NCBI GenBank assembly: GCA_034926235.1
Contig: JAYFRE010000091.1
Location: 1 to 49,789, forward strand
Direction of reading: 5' to 3'
DNA: 49,789 nt
Source: JAYFRE01 sp034926235
Lineage (GTDB): Bacteria; Pseudomonadota; Alphaproteobacteria; Rhodospirillales; Magnetospirillaceae
Position 1 is the first letter of the stretch; each line of letters starts with the position of its first letter. The notes below the pieces were generated by a model. That model was not told the origin of the DNA, did not search any database, and was given only the letters and a program-made list of their open reading frames with translations. The position numbers and the translations under genes were made by a program. Below, one piece after another: positions 26,291 to 35,068 of this stretch.

Positions 26291-27223
26291 TCAATCGAAC
26301 AGGCTGGAAACCGAGCGTTCCTCGCTGATGCGCAGGATCGATTCAGCCATCAAGGGGGCAATGGTGATCTGGCGGATGTTGCGTGCCAATTGAGCGGGTT
26401 CGGTCGACTGGATCGAGTCGGTCGTAACCAGGCTTTCCAGCGGTGACGTCGCCACCCGCGCGATGGCTCCGCCCGACAACACGCCATGGGTGACATAGGC
26501 CGCCACCGAGGTGGCCCCGGCCTTGATCAGCGCTTCGGCGGCGTTGCACAGCGTGCCGGCGGAATCGACGATGTCGTCGATCAGAATACAGCGCTGGCCG
26601 GCGACGTCGCCGATGATGTTCATGACTTCGGACACGCCGGCGCGTTCACGGCGCTTGTCGATGATTGCCAGCGGCACGTCCAGCCGGCGCGCGATCGCGC
26701 GGGCGCGCACTACGCCGCCGACATCGGGCGAAACGATGGTCAGGTTGGACGGGCTGTAGCGGTTGCGGATGTCGTGAGTGAAGACCGGCGCGGCGTAAAG
26801 ATTGTCGAGCGGAATATCGAAAAAGCCCTGGATCTGACCCGAATGCAGATCCAACGTGACCACGCGGTTGGCGCCGGCGGTGGTGATCAGATTGGCGACC
26901 AGCTTGGCCGAAATCGGCGTGCGCGGACCCGATTTGCGGTCCTGGCGGGCATAGCCGAAATAGGGGATGACGGCGGTGATGCGCCGGGCCGATCCGCGGC
27001 GGAGCGCATCGATGGTGACCAGCAGCTCCATCAGATTGTCGTTCGCAGGGAAACTGGTGGACTGCACCAGAAAGACGTCTTCGCCCCGCACATTCTCCTG
27101 AATTTCGACGAAGACCTCCATGTCGGAGAATCGCCGGATGCTGGCCGAGGTCAGGGCGATATTAAGATAGCTCGCGATGGATTCCGCGAGCGGACGATTG
27201 CTGTTGCAGGCAAGGATTTTCAT
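26291..27223 (-). CDS. prs: Ribose-phosphate pyrophosphokinase
   Basis: Prs makes PRPP from ribose-5-phosphate and ATP, feeding purine, pyrimidine, His and Trp synthesis. The 310-residue protein has the flexible loop and catalytic region (YFGYARQDRK near residue 98), the metal/PRPP-binding DIVDSAGTL near residue 217 and the C-terminal allosteric residues. Length matches class I enzymes. It is followed 141 bp later by rplY, so it may share its transcript or have a separate one. Confidence 0.96.
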   Translation of the reverse strand: MKILACNSNRPLAESIASYLNIALTSASIRRFSDMEVFVEIQENVRGEDVFLVQSTSFPANDNLMELLVTIDALRRGSARRITAVIPYFGYARQDRKSGPRTPISAKLVANLITTAGANRVVTLDLHSGQIQGFFDIPLDNLYAAPVFTHDIRNRYSPSNLTIVSPDVGGVVRARAIARRLDVPLAIIDKRRERAGVSEVMNIIGDVAGQRCILIDDIVDSAGTLCNAAEALIKAGATSVAAYVTHGVLSGGAIARVATSPLESLVTTDSIQSTEPAQLARNIRQITIAPLMAESILRISEERSVSSLFD

Positions 27224-27422
27224 AGCCGTATCCGTCGGACAGGGGCCTAGCCGGATGGGAAAGCGATATCGCTCTTCCGGCAGCGCGCGGGACTGTACCA
27301 GTCAGGTTCCGTCCTGTAAATGCTCTTGGACTTTCCGCTTCCGGCAGTTTTTTGACGTCCTACCCCGTTCAGGCCCGCGACAAATGCCTGCCGGAATGTT
27401 ATGTGAAGGCCGCCTGATCCGT

Positions 27423-27509
27423 GCGGACGTGGCGAAACCGGTAGACGCAGCAGACTTAAAATCTGTTTTTCGTAAGAAAGTGCGGGTTCGAGTCCCGCCG
27501 TCCGCACCA
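27423..27509 (+). tRNA. tRNA-Leu (anticodon TAA)
   Basis: The 87-nt gene folds with acceptor GCGGACG / CGTCCGC, a long variable arm (TTTTTCGTAAGAAAG) typical of class II tRNAs, and the T-loop GTTCGAGTC. The anticodon loop is CTTAAAA with anticodon TAA. The CCA end is encoded at 27507-27509. Confidence 0.95.
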
Positions 27510-27553
27510 CGTCATCCGGAATGGTTTTTTATAAAAGGCCCATGGGCTGAAAA

Positions 27554-27586
27554 CGAAAGGCCGGCCTGAAACAGGCCGGCCTTTCG
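27554..27586. terminator. Bidirectional terminator between tRNA-Leu and tRNA-Lys
   Basis: A 14-bp perfect stem (CGAAAGGCCGGCCT at 27554-27567 with 27573-27586) with the loop GAAAC lies between the two convergent tRNA genes and can stop both transcripts. Confidence 0.75.
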
Positions 27587-27593
27587 TCTGAAT

Positions 27594-27669
<76 letters not shown>

Positions 27670-27685
27670 TCATCGGGAGGCCGGT

Positions 27686-27714
27686 TATGTAGCAAAGCGG
27701 GGCTGGCTTGTCGA
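27686..27714 (-). promoter_or_regulatory. Possible promoter of tRNA-Lys
   Basis: On the minus strand TCGACA (27709-27714) and TACATA (27686-27691) are 17 bp apart, ending 16 bp before the tRNA 5' end. The -10 is weak, so this is tentative. Confidence 0.35.
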
Positions 27715-27735
27715 TGGTTTTTTCCATCTTTGCCG

Positions 27736-28896
27736 TCAGAATTCGTCCGAAGCGCTGCGCCGGCCGATCTGCACATCCCGGTGGATGTGAACGCTCATGA
27801 TCAGGCCGAGGCCGAACAGCAGCGTCAACATGGCCGTGCCGCCATAGGAAATCAGCGGCAGCGGCACGCCGACCACCGGCACGAGTCCCATGACCATGGC
27901 GATGTTGATGAAGATGTAGAGGAAGAAAGTGCTGGTCAGGCCCAGCCCGACCAATCGGCCGAACTGGCTGCGTGCGCGAAGCGATATGGCGTAGCCATAG
28001 ATCAGGATCAGGCTGTAGAGCCCGAGCAGGGCTATGCCGCCGACCATGCCCCATTCCTCGGCCAGCATGGTGAAAATGAAGTCGGTTTGTTTTTCGGGTA
28101 GAAAGTTCAGATGGCTTTGCGTGCCCAGCATGAAGCCCTTGCCGAAGGTTCCGCCCGAACCCAGGGCGATCTTGGACTGCATGATGTGATAGCCGGCCCC
28201 TAAAGGGTCGCTTTCGGGATCGAGGAAGGTAATGATCCGCTTGCGCTGATAGTCGCGCAGGAATTGCCAGGCCAACGGGACCAGGGCGACGGCCCCGGCG
28301 ATGGCGATGGCGAATTTCCATATCCGGACGCCGGCAAGGAAGAACAGAGCGCCGCTGGCCATCAGAAGCATCATCGCGGTGCCGAGATCGGGCTGCTTCA
28401 TGACCAGAACGAAGGGAGCGGCGACCATAAGAAGCGGCGGTATCAGCACCAAGGGACGGCCGATTTCCTGATAGCCGATGCCGTGGAAATAGCGGGCCAG
28501 CGCCAGAACCAGCGTGATCTTCATGATTTCGGAGGGCTGAATCTGGATGATTCCGAAATCGATCCAGCGTTGCGCGCCCATGCCGATTGATCCGCGCACC
28601 TCTACGGCCACCAGCAGGACCAGGGCGACGGCGTACAAGATGTAGGCCCAGCGCATCCAGAGGCGGATGTCGGTCACGGCCACGGCCAGAAGCACGGCAA
28701 GTCCCAGGGCGAAACGGATGATCTGGCGGGACGCCCAGGGTTCGAACGAACCGTTGGCGGCGGAATAGAGCGTAAGGAAGCCCACGCCGCAGATCAGGCC
28801 GATCAGGATCAGGAAGGACCAGCTGATGCGCCATAGTTTTTCGCCCAGGCTCATCTCCGCGCCGTTGGAATGGAATCGCGCGCCCGATCCGCTCAT
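27736..28896 (-). CDS. rodA: Peptidoglycan glycosyltransferase RodA
   Basis: RodA is the SEDS-family glycan polymerase of the elongasome. The 386-residue protein has about ten membrane helices, the QPSEIMKI and PDLGTA motifs, the extracellular segment WGMVGG and the C-terminal PLPLISYGGTAML hallmark. It overlaps the mrdA stop by 4 bp, ensuring coupled synthesis with its transpeptidase partner PBP2. It is the last gene of the mreBCD-mrdA-rodA operon. Confidence 0.96.
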   Translation of the reverse strand: MSGSGARFHSNGAEMSLGEKLWRISWSFLILIGLICGVGFLTLYSAANGSFEPWASRQIIRFALGLAVLLAVAVTDIRLWMRWAYILYAVALVLLVAVEVRGSIGMGAQRWIDFGIIQIQPSEIMKITLVLALARYFHGIGYQEIGRPLVLIPPLLMVAAPFVLVMKQPDLGTAMMLLMASGALFFLAGVRIWKFAIAIAGAVALVPLAWQFLRDYQRKRIITFLDPESDPLGAGYHIMQSKIALGSGGTFGKGFMLGTQSHLNFLPEKQTDFIFTMLAEEWGMVGGIALLGLYSLILIYGYAISLRARSQFGRLVGLGLTSTFFLYIFINIAMVMGLVPVVGVPLPLISYGGTAMLTLLFGLGLIMSVHIHRDVQIGRRSASDEF

Positions 28897-30767
28897 GTCG
28901 CGTTGTCCTTTTCATTGCGCCGAACCATCTGCTGAGGATAGCGCTTTTGCACCTCGGTCAGGATGTCGCGGCAGATCGGCGCGGCGACCGCCGAGCCGCC
29001 GCCGCCATGCTCAATGATCACGCTGCAGGCGAAACGGGGATTGTGTTCCGGAGCATAAGCGACGAACAGCGCGTGGTCGCGTTCGCGCCAAGGCAGTTCC
29101 TCGTTCTTTTTAACCCCGGTTTCGCGTTCGCGCATGGTGATGCGCCGCACCTGAGCCGATCCGGTCTTGCCCGACATGGCCATGCTTTCGTCGCGGATGC
29201 GCGCGCCATAGGCGGTGCCGCCCGGCTCGTTGACGACCGCGTTCATGCCGCGCCGGACCATGTCGATCGATTGGCGGGACAGTCCCATATCCGGCCAATC
29301 GGCGGATTTGCGGGGCAGAGCCTGAGCGCCGCGGATATCGTCCTTGGCCAGATGCGGGGTCACGGCCATGCCGCCATTGGCGACACGTGCGCACATTACC
29401 GCAAGCTGCAAGGGCGTGGTCAGGACATAGCCCTGGCCGATGGCGTTGATCAGGGTTTCGCCCGGATACCAGGATTGCCCCATGGCGGCGCGTTTCCAGG
29501 CGCGGTTGGGAATCGTACCGCCCCGTTCGCCGGGCAGGTCCAACCCCATGGGCGCGCCCAGGCCGAAACGCTTGGCCATCTCGGCGATGCGCTCGAACCC
29601 CATGCGCCGGGCCACTTCGTAGAAATAGATGTCGCAGGAATGTTTGAGACCGTCATGCAGATCGACCGAACCGTGCCCGCCCTTCTTCCAGCAATGGAAG
29701 TGGAGATTGCCGAGACTCATCTGGCCGGTGCAGGTGACGCGCTGATCGGGGCTGATGACGCCCGATTCCAGCGCCGCCATGGCGGTGATCAGCTTGAAGG
29801 TTGATCCCGGCGGATATTGGCCGGTAACGGCTTTGTTGGTCAAAGGCGCGCGTGGATTTTCGGTCAGGTTTTTCCATTCGCCCGAGGACAGGCCGCGATT
29901 GAAGGCGTTGGGGTCGTAGGATGGCGTCGAGGCCATCACCAGCACGTCGCCGTTATGGATATCCATCACCACGACCGAGCCGCTTTCCTCGCCCAGGCGC
30001 TGGGCGGCGAATTGCTGAAGGTCGGTGTCGATGGTCAGTCCGATATCCAGCCCGGGCTCGCCTTCCTGCCGGGCCAGCTCGCGGATGGTGCGGCCGACGG
30101 CGTTGACTTCGAGCTGGCTGGTGCCACCGCGTCCACGCAGGGCCATGTCGTAGACGCGCTCGATTCCCGCCTTGCCGATGCGGAAGCCCGGCAGTTCCAG
30201 CAGCGGATCGGAGGACGCCTGAAGATCGGCCTCGCTCACCGCCGAGACATAGCCCAGAAGATGCGCGCCCAGTTCGCCCAGCGGATAGTCGCGGCTTTGC
30301 CCGACATCGATCATCACGCCCGGCAGGTCGGGGGCGTTGAGTTCGATGCGCGCGACATCCTGCCAGGTCAGATTTTCGCGCACGGTGACCGGAACGAAAC
30401 TGCGATGGCGTTTGACTTCGCGGGCGATGCGCGCCCGGTCATGGTCGTTGACCGGGATCAGGTTGGCCAGCATGTCCAGCGTGCCGTCGAGATCGTTGTT
30501 GGTCTGTTCCGAAATAACCAGGACCCGGTAGTTCTGGCGGTTGACGGCCATCGGCACGCCGTTGCGGTCGAGGATATGGCCGCGGGGCGGCGGCAGCAGA
30601 CGGATGTTGATCCGGTTCTCATCCGCCAGGACGGCGTATTTGTCGCCCTGCATGACCTGAAGATAATACATCCGTCCGGCCAGAACGGACAAAAGCGCGA
30701 CCTTGATCCCCCCCAGGAAGAAGGCGCGTCGTCCGATGGCTTTGGCGCGGTCGTTGTCGTGCGACAT
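28893..30767 (-). CDS. mrdA: Penicillin-binding protein 2 (elongasome transpeptidase)
   Basis: PBP2 crosslinks peptidoglycan during rod elongation. The 624-residue protein has a short cytoplasmic start, one membrane helix (about 16-34), the pedestal domain (PPPRGHILDRNG) and the transpeptidase domain with STFK at 322-325, SCD near 377 and KTGSAQ near 553. The start MSHDND at 30767 is chosen; the frame is open 60 bp further upstream. It lies 14 bp after mreD and overlaps rodA. Confidence 0.96.
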   Translation of the reverse strand: MSHDNDRAKAIGRRAFFLGGIKVALLSVLAGRMYYLQVMQGDKYAVLADENRINIRLLPPPRGHILDRNGVPMAVNRQNYRVLVISEQTNNDLDGTLDMLANLIPVNDHDRARIAREVKRHRSFVPVTVRENLTWQDVARIELNAPDLPGVMIDVGQSRDYPLGELGAHLLGYVSAVSEADLQASSDPLLELPGFRIGKAGIERVYDMALRGRGGTSQLEVNAVGRTIRELARQEGEPGLDIGLTIDTDLQQFAAQRLGEESGSVVVMDIHNGDVLVMASTPSYDPNAFNRGLSSGEWKNLTENPRAPLTNKAVTGQYPPGSTFKLITAMAALESGVISPDQRVTCTGQMSLGNLHFHCWKKGGHGSVDLHDGLKHSCDIYFYEVARRMGFERIAEMAKRFGLGAPMGLDLPGERGGTIPNRAWKRAAMGQSWYPGETLINAIGQGYVLTTPLQLAVMCARVANGGMAVTPHLAKDDIRGAQALPRKSADWPDMGLSRQSIDMVRRGMNAVVNEPGGTAYGARIRDESMAMSGKTGSAQVRRITMRERETGVKKNEELPWRERDHALFVAYAPEHNPRFACSVIIEHGGGGSAVAAPICRDILTEVQKRYPQQMVRRNEKDNAT

Positions 30768-30781
30768 ATGCGGTGCGGCTT

Positions 30782-31297
30782 TCAGGCGTTTTGCATCAGC
30801 CCAAGCTGGATGCGCGCGAATGCCCAACTGACCAGCGGATAGCAGCAGATCGTGATGATGATTTCAACGACGACCACCAGCGGGTCAACGGCTTTGCCGA
30901 AAATGACCGAGACGAGCATCCACCGCAAGACCTGAGAGCCGAGAGCGATCACGGAAAAACCCCACCAGGCCAGCAGGAAGGGTTTGCCGAGGAAAAAACG
31001 CCGCTGCGAGGCCGTCAGCCAATGGACAAGCAGATAGACGAGAGGAGTCACGCCCAGCGGGAGACCGGCGATGATGTCGTTGGCGAGACCAAGCAGGAAG
31101 GCGGGGACGGGGCCGAGAAGATCGGGGCGGAAGATCGCCCAGTAATAGATGCCGATCAAGGGGAACAGGGGAGATACGACGGCGAAGTCGGGCAGCCTCG
31201 TCGGTATGGCGTCCAACAGGATCAGGAGCAAGGTCAGAAGGATGGGCAGCTGGCGGCGGAATTTTTGATCCAGCCGCTGCGGGAAAGTTCCCTTCAC
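30782..31297 (-). CDS. mreD: Rod shape-determining protein MreD
   Basis: MreD is a small integral membrane protein of the elongasome. The 171-residue product has about five hydrophobic helices and the family stretch PDLLGPVPAFLLGLANDIIAG. It starts with GTG, overlapping the mreC stop as GTGA. Gene order mreB-mreC-mreD-mrdA-rodA is the conserved arrangement. Confidence 0.92.
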   Translation of the reverse strand: MKGTFPQRLDQKFRRQLPILLTLLLILLDAIPTRLPDFAVVSPLFPLIGIYYWAIFRPDLLGPVPAFLLGLANDIIAGLPLGVTPLVYLLVHWLTASQRRFFLGKPFLLAWWGFSVIALGSQVLRWMLVSVIFGKAVDPLVVVVEIIITICCYPLVSWAFARIQLGLMQNA

Positions 31298-32163
31298 CGT
31301 GTGCGGTCCCGGGTCGTCTCGGCCGGCAGGATACCGGCCAAGCCGTAATCGACGATGGTGACATATTCCAGCCGGTGACGCTGCACGAAAGGCTCGATGC
31401 GGATTACCCCGTCATGGACCGAGGCGACGACGCCGATGGGAAGTCCGGGCGGAAAGGCCCCGCCATCGCCCGAGGTGATGACCCGGTCACCGGGATCGGC
31501 GACCAGGTTGGGCGAGAAATGGTCGAGCCGGGGTCGCGATGAATTGTCGCCGGCCAGAATCGCCTTGGCGCGCGAGCCTTCCAAGATGACCGGGATGCGG
31601 GCGTTGATGTCGGTCATAAGCAGGATTCGGGCCGACCGCGTCCCGACCTCGGCGATGCGTCCGACCAGCACGCCCTCCGAAAGCACGGCCTGACCTTTGC
31701 GCACGCCGTCGTCTTCGCCGGCATTGATCAGCATCGAATGCACGAATGCGCCGCCGGTGTCGCCGATGACGCGTCCGGTAATGAAAGCGGGGTCGGGATC
31801 GGGAACGAAATTGAGCTGGGTGCGCAGGGCGCGATTTTCATTGTCGAGGTGATGGGCCACGGTCTGCCAATGCATCAAGGCGCGGTTTTCCGCCTTAAGG
31901 CGCGCGTTCTCGGCGTGCAGATTGGTCAGATCCTGAACGAATTCCACCCCCCTGGCGATGGTGGAGGCGGGCTGTGACAAGACGTCGAGCATCGGCATGA
32001 CCATGTCGTCCACGGTCGTGCGTGTTCTTTCCATCAGGGCGGTGTCCGCCTTGCCCAGCAACATCAGCCCCAGCGAGGCCATGATCATGGCCAGAATGGC
32101 GAAGCGTTGCAGCAGCAGCTTCAACGTCGCCAGACGGCCCGAGGCTCCGGAATGCTGTTTCAC
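31294..32163 (-). CDS. mreC: Rod shape-determining protein MreC
   Basis: MreC is a bitopic membrane protein that scaffolds the elongasome from the periplasmic side. It has an N-terminal helix (about residues 20-40), a coiled coil (about 70-110, LHAENARLKAENRALMHW) and two beta barrels. Two in-frame starts are adjacent, TTG at 32166 and GTG at 32163. AGGAGG ends only 3 nt before the TTG but 6 nt before the GTG, so the GTG is preferred. Confidence 0.94.
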   Translation of the reverse strand: MKQHSGASGRLATLKLLLQRFAILAMIMASLGLMLLGKADTALMERTRTTVDDMVMPMLDVLSQPASTIARGVEFVQDLTNLHAENARLKAENRALMHWQTVAHHLDNENRALRTQLNFVPDPDPAFITGRVIGDTGGAFVHSMLINAGEDDGVRKGQAVLSEGVLVGRIAEVGTRSARILLMTDINARIPVILEGSRAKAILAGDNSSRPRLDHFSPNLVADPGDRVITSGDGGAFPPGLPIGVVASVHDGVIRIEPFVQRHRLEYVTIVDYGLAGILPAETTRDRTR

Positions 32164-32197
32164 CAAGGCCCTCCTAAAGGCCTGCGGGTTTTAAACG

Positions 32198-33238
32198 TCA
32201 GTACATGCTGGACAGGACGTTTTTGAGCTTGGGCATTTCCTCCAACGTCCGTCCGGTGCCAAGCGCTACGCAGGACAGAGGATCGTCGGCGATCGATACC
32301 GGCAACCCGGTGGCGTGGCGCAGCACCAGATCGAGATTGGACAAAAGCGCGCCGCCGCCGGTCAGCACGATGCCCTTGTCGACGATATCGGCGGCCAGTT
32401 CGGGCGCGGTGTGTTCCAGCGCCACCTTGACCGCTTCGATGATCGCGCCGACCGGTTCGGCCAGGCTTTCGGCGATCTGGCGTTCGGAAATGATCAGTTC
32501 CTTGGGCACACCGTTCATCAGGTCGCGGCCCTTGATCTCGACCGTGCGGCCTTCGCCATCTTCCGGCGGGCAGGCCGAGCCGACTTCCTTCTTGATCCGT
32601 TCGGCCGAGCTTTCGCCGATCAGAAGGTTATGGTTGCGGCGGATATAGGCGATGATGGCTTCGTCCATCTTGTCGCCACCGACCCGCACCGAACGCGAAT
32701 AGACGATGCCGCCCAGGCTCAGGACCGCGACCTCGGTGGTGCCGCCACCGATATCGACCACCATCGAACCGGTCGGTTCGGTGACCGGCAGACCGGCGCC
32801 GATCGCGGCAGCCATCGGTTCTTCGATCAGGAAGACGCGGCGCGCGCCCGCGCTTTCCGCCGATTCCTGAATCGCGCGCCGTTCCACGGCGGTCGAGCCC
32901 GACGGCACGCAAACGATCACCAGCGGGCTGGCGAAGGAGCGGCGGTTATGCACCTTGCGGATGAAATGCTTGATCATTTCTTCCGCCACTTCAAAGTCGG
33001 CGATGACGCCGTCGCGCATGGGACGGATCGCCTGAATATAGCCGGGGGTTCGGCCCAGCATCATCTTCGCCTCGTCTCCGACCGCCAGGACCTTTTTCTT
33101 ACCCTTTTCCTCGGCGATCGCCACCACCGACGGTTCGTTGAGAACGATTCCGCGACCCTTGACATAGACCAGCGTATTGGCCGTGCCGAGATCGATCGCC
33201 ATGTCTGCGGAAAACATCCCCATCATTTTGGAAAACAT
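32198..33238 (-). CDS. mreB: Rod shape-determining protein MreB
   Basis: MreB is the bacterial actin that directs lateral wall synthesis. The 346-residue protein has the actin-fold phosphate loops (AIDLGTANTLVYVKG near residue 14, VVDIGGGTTEVAVLS near 160), the adenosine loop LTGGGALL and the membrane-binding N-terminal amphipathic stretch MFSKMMGMFS. It is the first gene of the rod-shape operon; mreC follows after 34 bp. Confidence 0.98.
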   Translation of the reverse strand: MFSKMMGMFSADMAIDLGTANTLVYVKGRGIVLNEPSVVAIAEEKGKKKVLAVGDEAKMMLGRTPGYIQAIRPMRDGVIADFEVAEEMIKHFIRKVHNRRSFASPLVIVCVPSGSTAVERRAIQESAESAGARRVFLIEEPMAAAIGAGLPVTEPTGSMVVDIGGGTTEVAVLSLGGIVYSRSVRVGGDKMDEAIIAYIRRNHNLLIGESSAERIKKEVGSACPPEDGEGRTVEIKGRDLMNGVPKELIISERQIAESLAEPVGAIIEAVKVALEHTAPELAADIVDKGIVLTGGGALLSNLDLVLRHATGLPVSIADDPLSCVALGTGRTLEEMPKLKNVLSSMY

Positions 33239-33558
33239 AAAACCTCACTCGCGCAGGTACGTTTAAGCACAAACAATGCCGGAAAGGCCGGGTCAGGCAT
33301 GATGGCCCGGAAAAGCGAAGGACCGATAGACCCGAGAGTCCTTTTATATCAGCCCGGCAGTTTCGGGGGAGCGGTTTTTTTTTGTTTCGACAACAATCCG
33401 CGCCGGGTGTGGACAATACGGGAACGGCTCAAGGCGGCGGACGGGTCCGGCGTGCGTTTCCCCGCCGGGCGCAAGCTTAAGGATGGAACGCGGGCACTTG
33501 TCAATGCCGTCATGGTGTTGTTCCGCAGATCGGATGCGATCGGGCGGTTCGGGGACGG
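33239..33558. other. Intergenic region upstream of mreB
   Basis: About 320 bp with no convincing gene. It holds the expected mreB control region (minus strand), including a nine-base homopolymer T-run at 33375-33383 and an AT-rich TATAAA box near 33345. I see no clear -35/-10 pair at correct spacing. Confidence 0.5.
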
Positions 33559-33583
33559 AAAAAAGGGGCGCATAAAGCGCCCC
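33559..33583 (-). terminator. Terminator of ilvC
   Basis: On the minus strand GGGGCGC and GCGCCCC form a 7-bp stem with loop TTTAT (33565-33583), followed by six T. It begins 25 bp after the ilvC stop. Confidence 0.8.
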
Positions 33584-33607
33584 CTTCATCCTCAATCGTG
33601 ACCGAGA

Positions 33608-34627
33608 TCAGTTCTTGGTCTTGTCCACCAGTTTGTTTTTGGCGATCCAGGGCATCATGCCGCGCAGGCGTTCGCCCACTTCTTCGATCTGATGTTCGGC
33701 CTGGCGACGGCGGGTGGCTTTGAAGGAAGGCTGACCGGCCTTGCATTCCAGCATCCAGTCGCGGGTGAAACGGCCCGATTGGATATCGTCCAGAACACGC
33801 TTCATCTCGGCCTTGGTCTGATCGGTGATGATGCGCGGCCCGGTCGTGTAATCGCCATATTCGGCCGTGTTCGAGATCGAGTAACGCATGTTGGCGATGC
33901 CGCCTTCATAGATCAGATCGACGATCAGCTTGACCTCGTGCAGGCACTCGAAATAGGCCATTTCAGGTGCGTATCCGGCTTCGACCAGGGTTTCGAATCC
34001 GGTCTGGATCAGCTTGGTCAGGCCGCCGCACAGGACCGCTTGCTCGCCGAACAGGTCGGTTTCGCATTCCTCGCGGAAGGTGGTTTCGATGATGCCCGAG
34101 CGCCCGCCGCCGATGGCCGAAGCGTAGGACAAGGCGAGATCGAGCGCGGTGCCCGAAGCGTTCTGAGCCACGGCGACCAGGCAGGGCACGCCGCCGCCCT
34201 TCAGATATTCGCTGCGCACGGTGTGGCCGGGACCCTTGGGCGCGATCATGAAGACGTCGAGATCGGGGCGGGGCTCAATCAAGTTGAAATGGACGCTCAG
34301 GCCATGGGCAAAGGCGATCGCGGCGCCGGGGCGCAGATTGTCGCGCAGATCATGGGTGTAAAGCTCGGCCTGAAGTTCGTCCGGGGTCAGGATCATCACA
34401 ACATCGGCCCAGGCGGCCGCTTCGGCGGGGGTCATGACCTGAAGCTTTTAGGCCTTGGCTTTGGCGGCGCTCGGCGAGTTCGGACGCAAGCCCACGGCCA
34501 CGTTGGCGACGCCGGAATCGCGAAGATTGAGGCTGTGGGCATGTCCCTGGCTGCCATAACCGATCACGGCGACCTTCTTGCCCTTGACCAGATTAACATC
34601 GGCGTCCCGATCGTAGTAAACGCGCAT
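33608..34627 (-). pseudogene. ilvC: Ketol-acid reductoisomerase with an in-frame TAA at codon 60
   Basis: IlvC (class I KARI) converts acetolactate to dihydroxyisovalerate with NADPH and Mg, a required step of valine, leucine and isoleucine synthesis. From ATG 34627 to the stop at 33608 the frame is 340 codons, exactly the standard 339-residue length, and family sequence is intact on both sides. Codon 60 (34448-34450) is TAA, giving AKAKA-stop-KLQVMTPAEA. The 59-residue N-terminal piece holds the NADPH loop GYGSQGHAHS; the 275-codon remainder from ATG 34435 holds the catalytic knotted domain but no cofactor loop. A single C-to-T change from CAA would explain it. It could be a sequence error, a real recent null, or a gene rescued by readthrough. 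Confidence 0.85.
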
Positions 34628-34658
34628 CGCAGTTCCTTTCTAACGTCCTGATTAAACA

Positions 34659-34691
34659 CAAAAAACCCCGGCGTCTGCGCTGACGTCGGGG
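34659..34691 (-). terminator. Terminator between the small membrane protein gene and ilvC
   Basis: CCCCGGCGTC at 34666-34675 pairs (one G-U) with GACGTCGGGG at 34682-34691, and on the minus strand it is followed by a T-run at 34661-34665. It lies 28 bp past the small gene's stop and 32 bp before the ilvC start, so it could end the former or act as a leader terminator for ilvC. No leader peptide rich in branched-chain codons was seen. Confidence 0.7.
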
Positions 34692-34718
34692 TGGTCGGAA
34701 AATAAACCTGTGTAGGTT

Positions 34719-34925
34719 TTAGATGGTCTGTCCGGGCCCCCGCGTCATGGCTACGATGCCAATAAGCGATACGCTAATAAGCCCAAGGGAGATAATAATG
34801 AGGCCAAGGGAGGACGCGCCGGCAAGGCCGAACGCGAGCAACGCGATCAGCGCGGGCGCGATGACCGGAAGGAAGCTGAAGGAATGATCGGCGACGCCAT
34901 GGCGGAGCATCGTGCCCGTTTGCAC
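34719..34925 (-). CDS. Small two-helix membrane protein, hypothetical
   Basis: I do not recognise the family. The frame is open from 35030, but a GTG at 34925 sits 7 nt after GGAGG and gives a 68-residue protein beginning (M)QTGTMLRHGVADHSF, followed by two back-to-back hydrophobic helices (LPVIAPALIALLAFGLAG and LGLIIISLGLISVSLIGIV) and a short polar tail. It ends at a good terminator before ilvC. It is likely an inner-membrane protein of unknown role. Confidence 0.5.
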   Translation of the reverse strand: MQTGTMLRHGVADHSFSFLPVIAPALIALLAFGLAGASSLGLIIISLGLISVSLIGIVAMTRGPGQTI

Positions 34926-35068
34926 GACAACGCCTCCATAACTCTTTCCGTTTCCACTCAGCACAATACCGTCCTTACCCCGAAACCTGTCGAATCTTTG
35001 ACCCGCCTGTAGGTCAAGGAGCACATCCAAGCGCGCCGGACCATGAGCGGAGAAGGCACGCTAGACGT

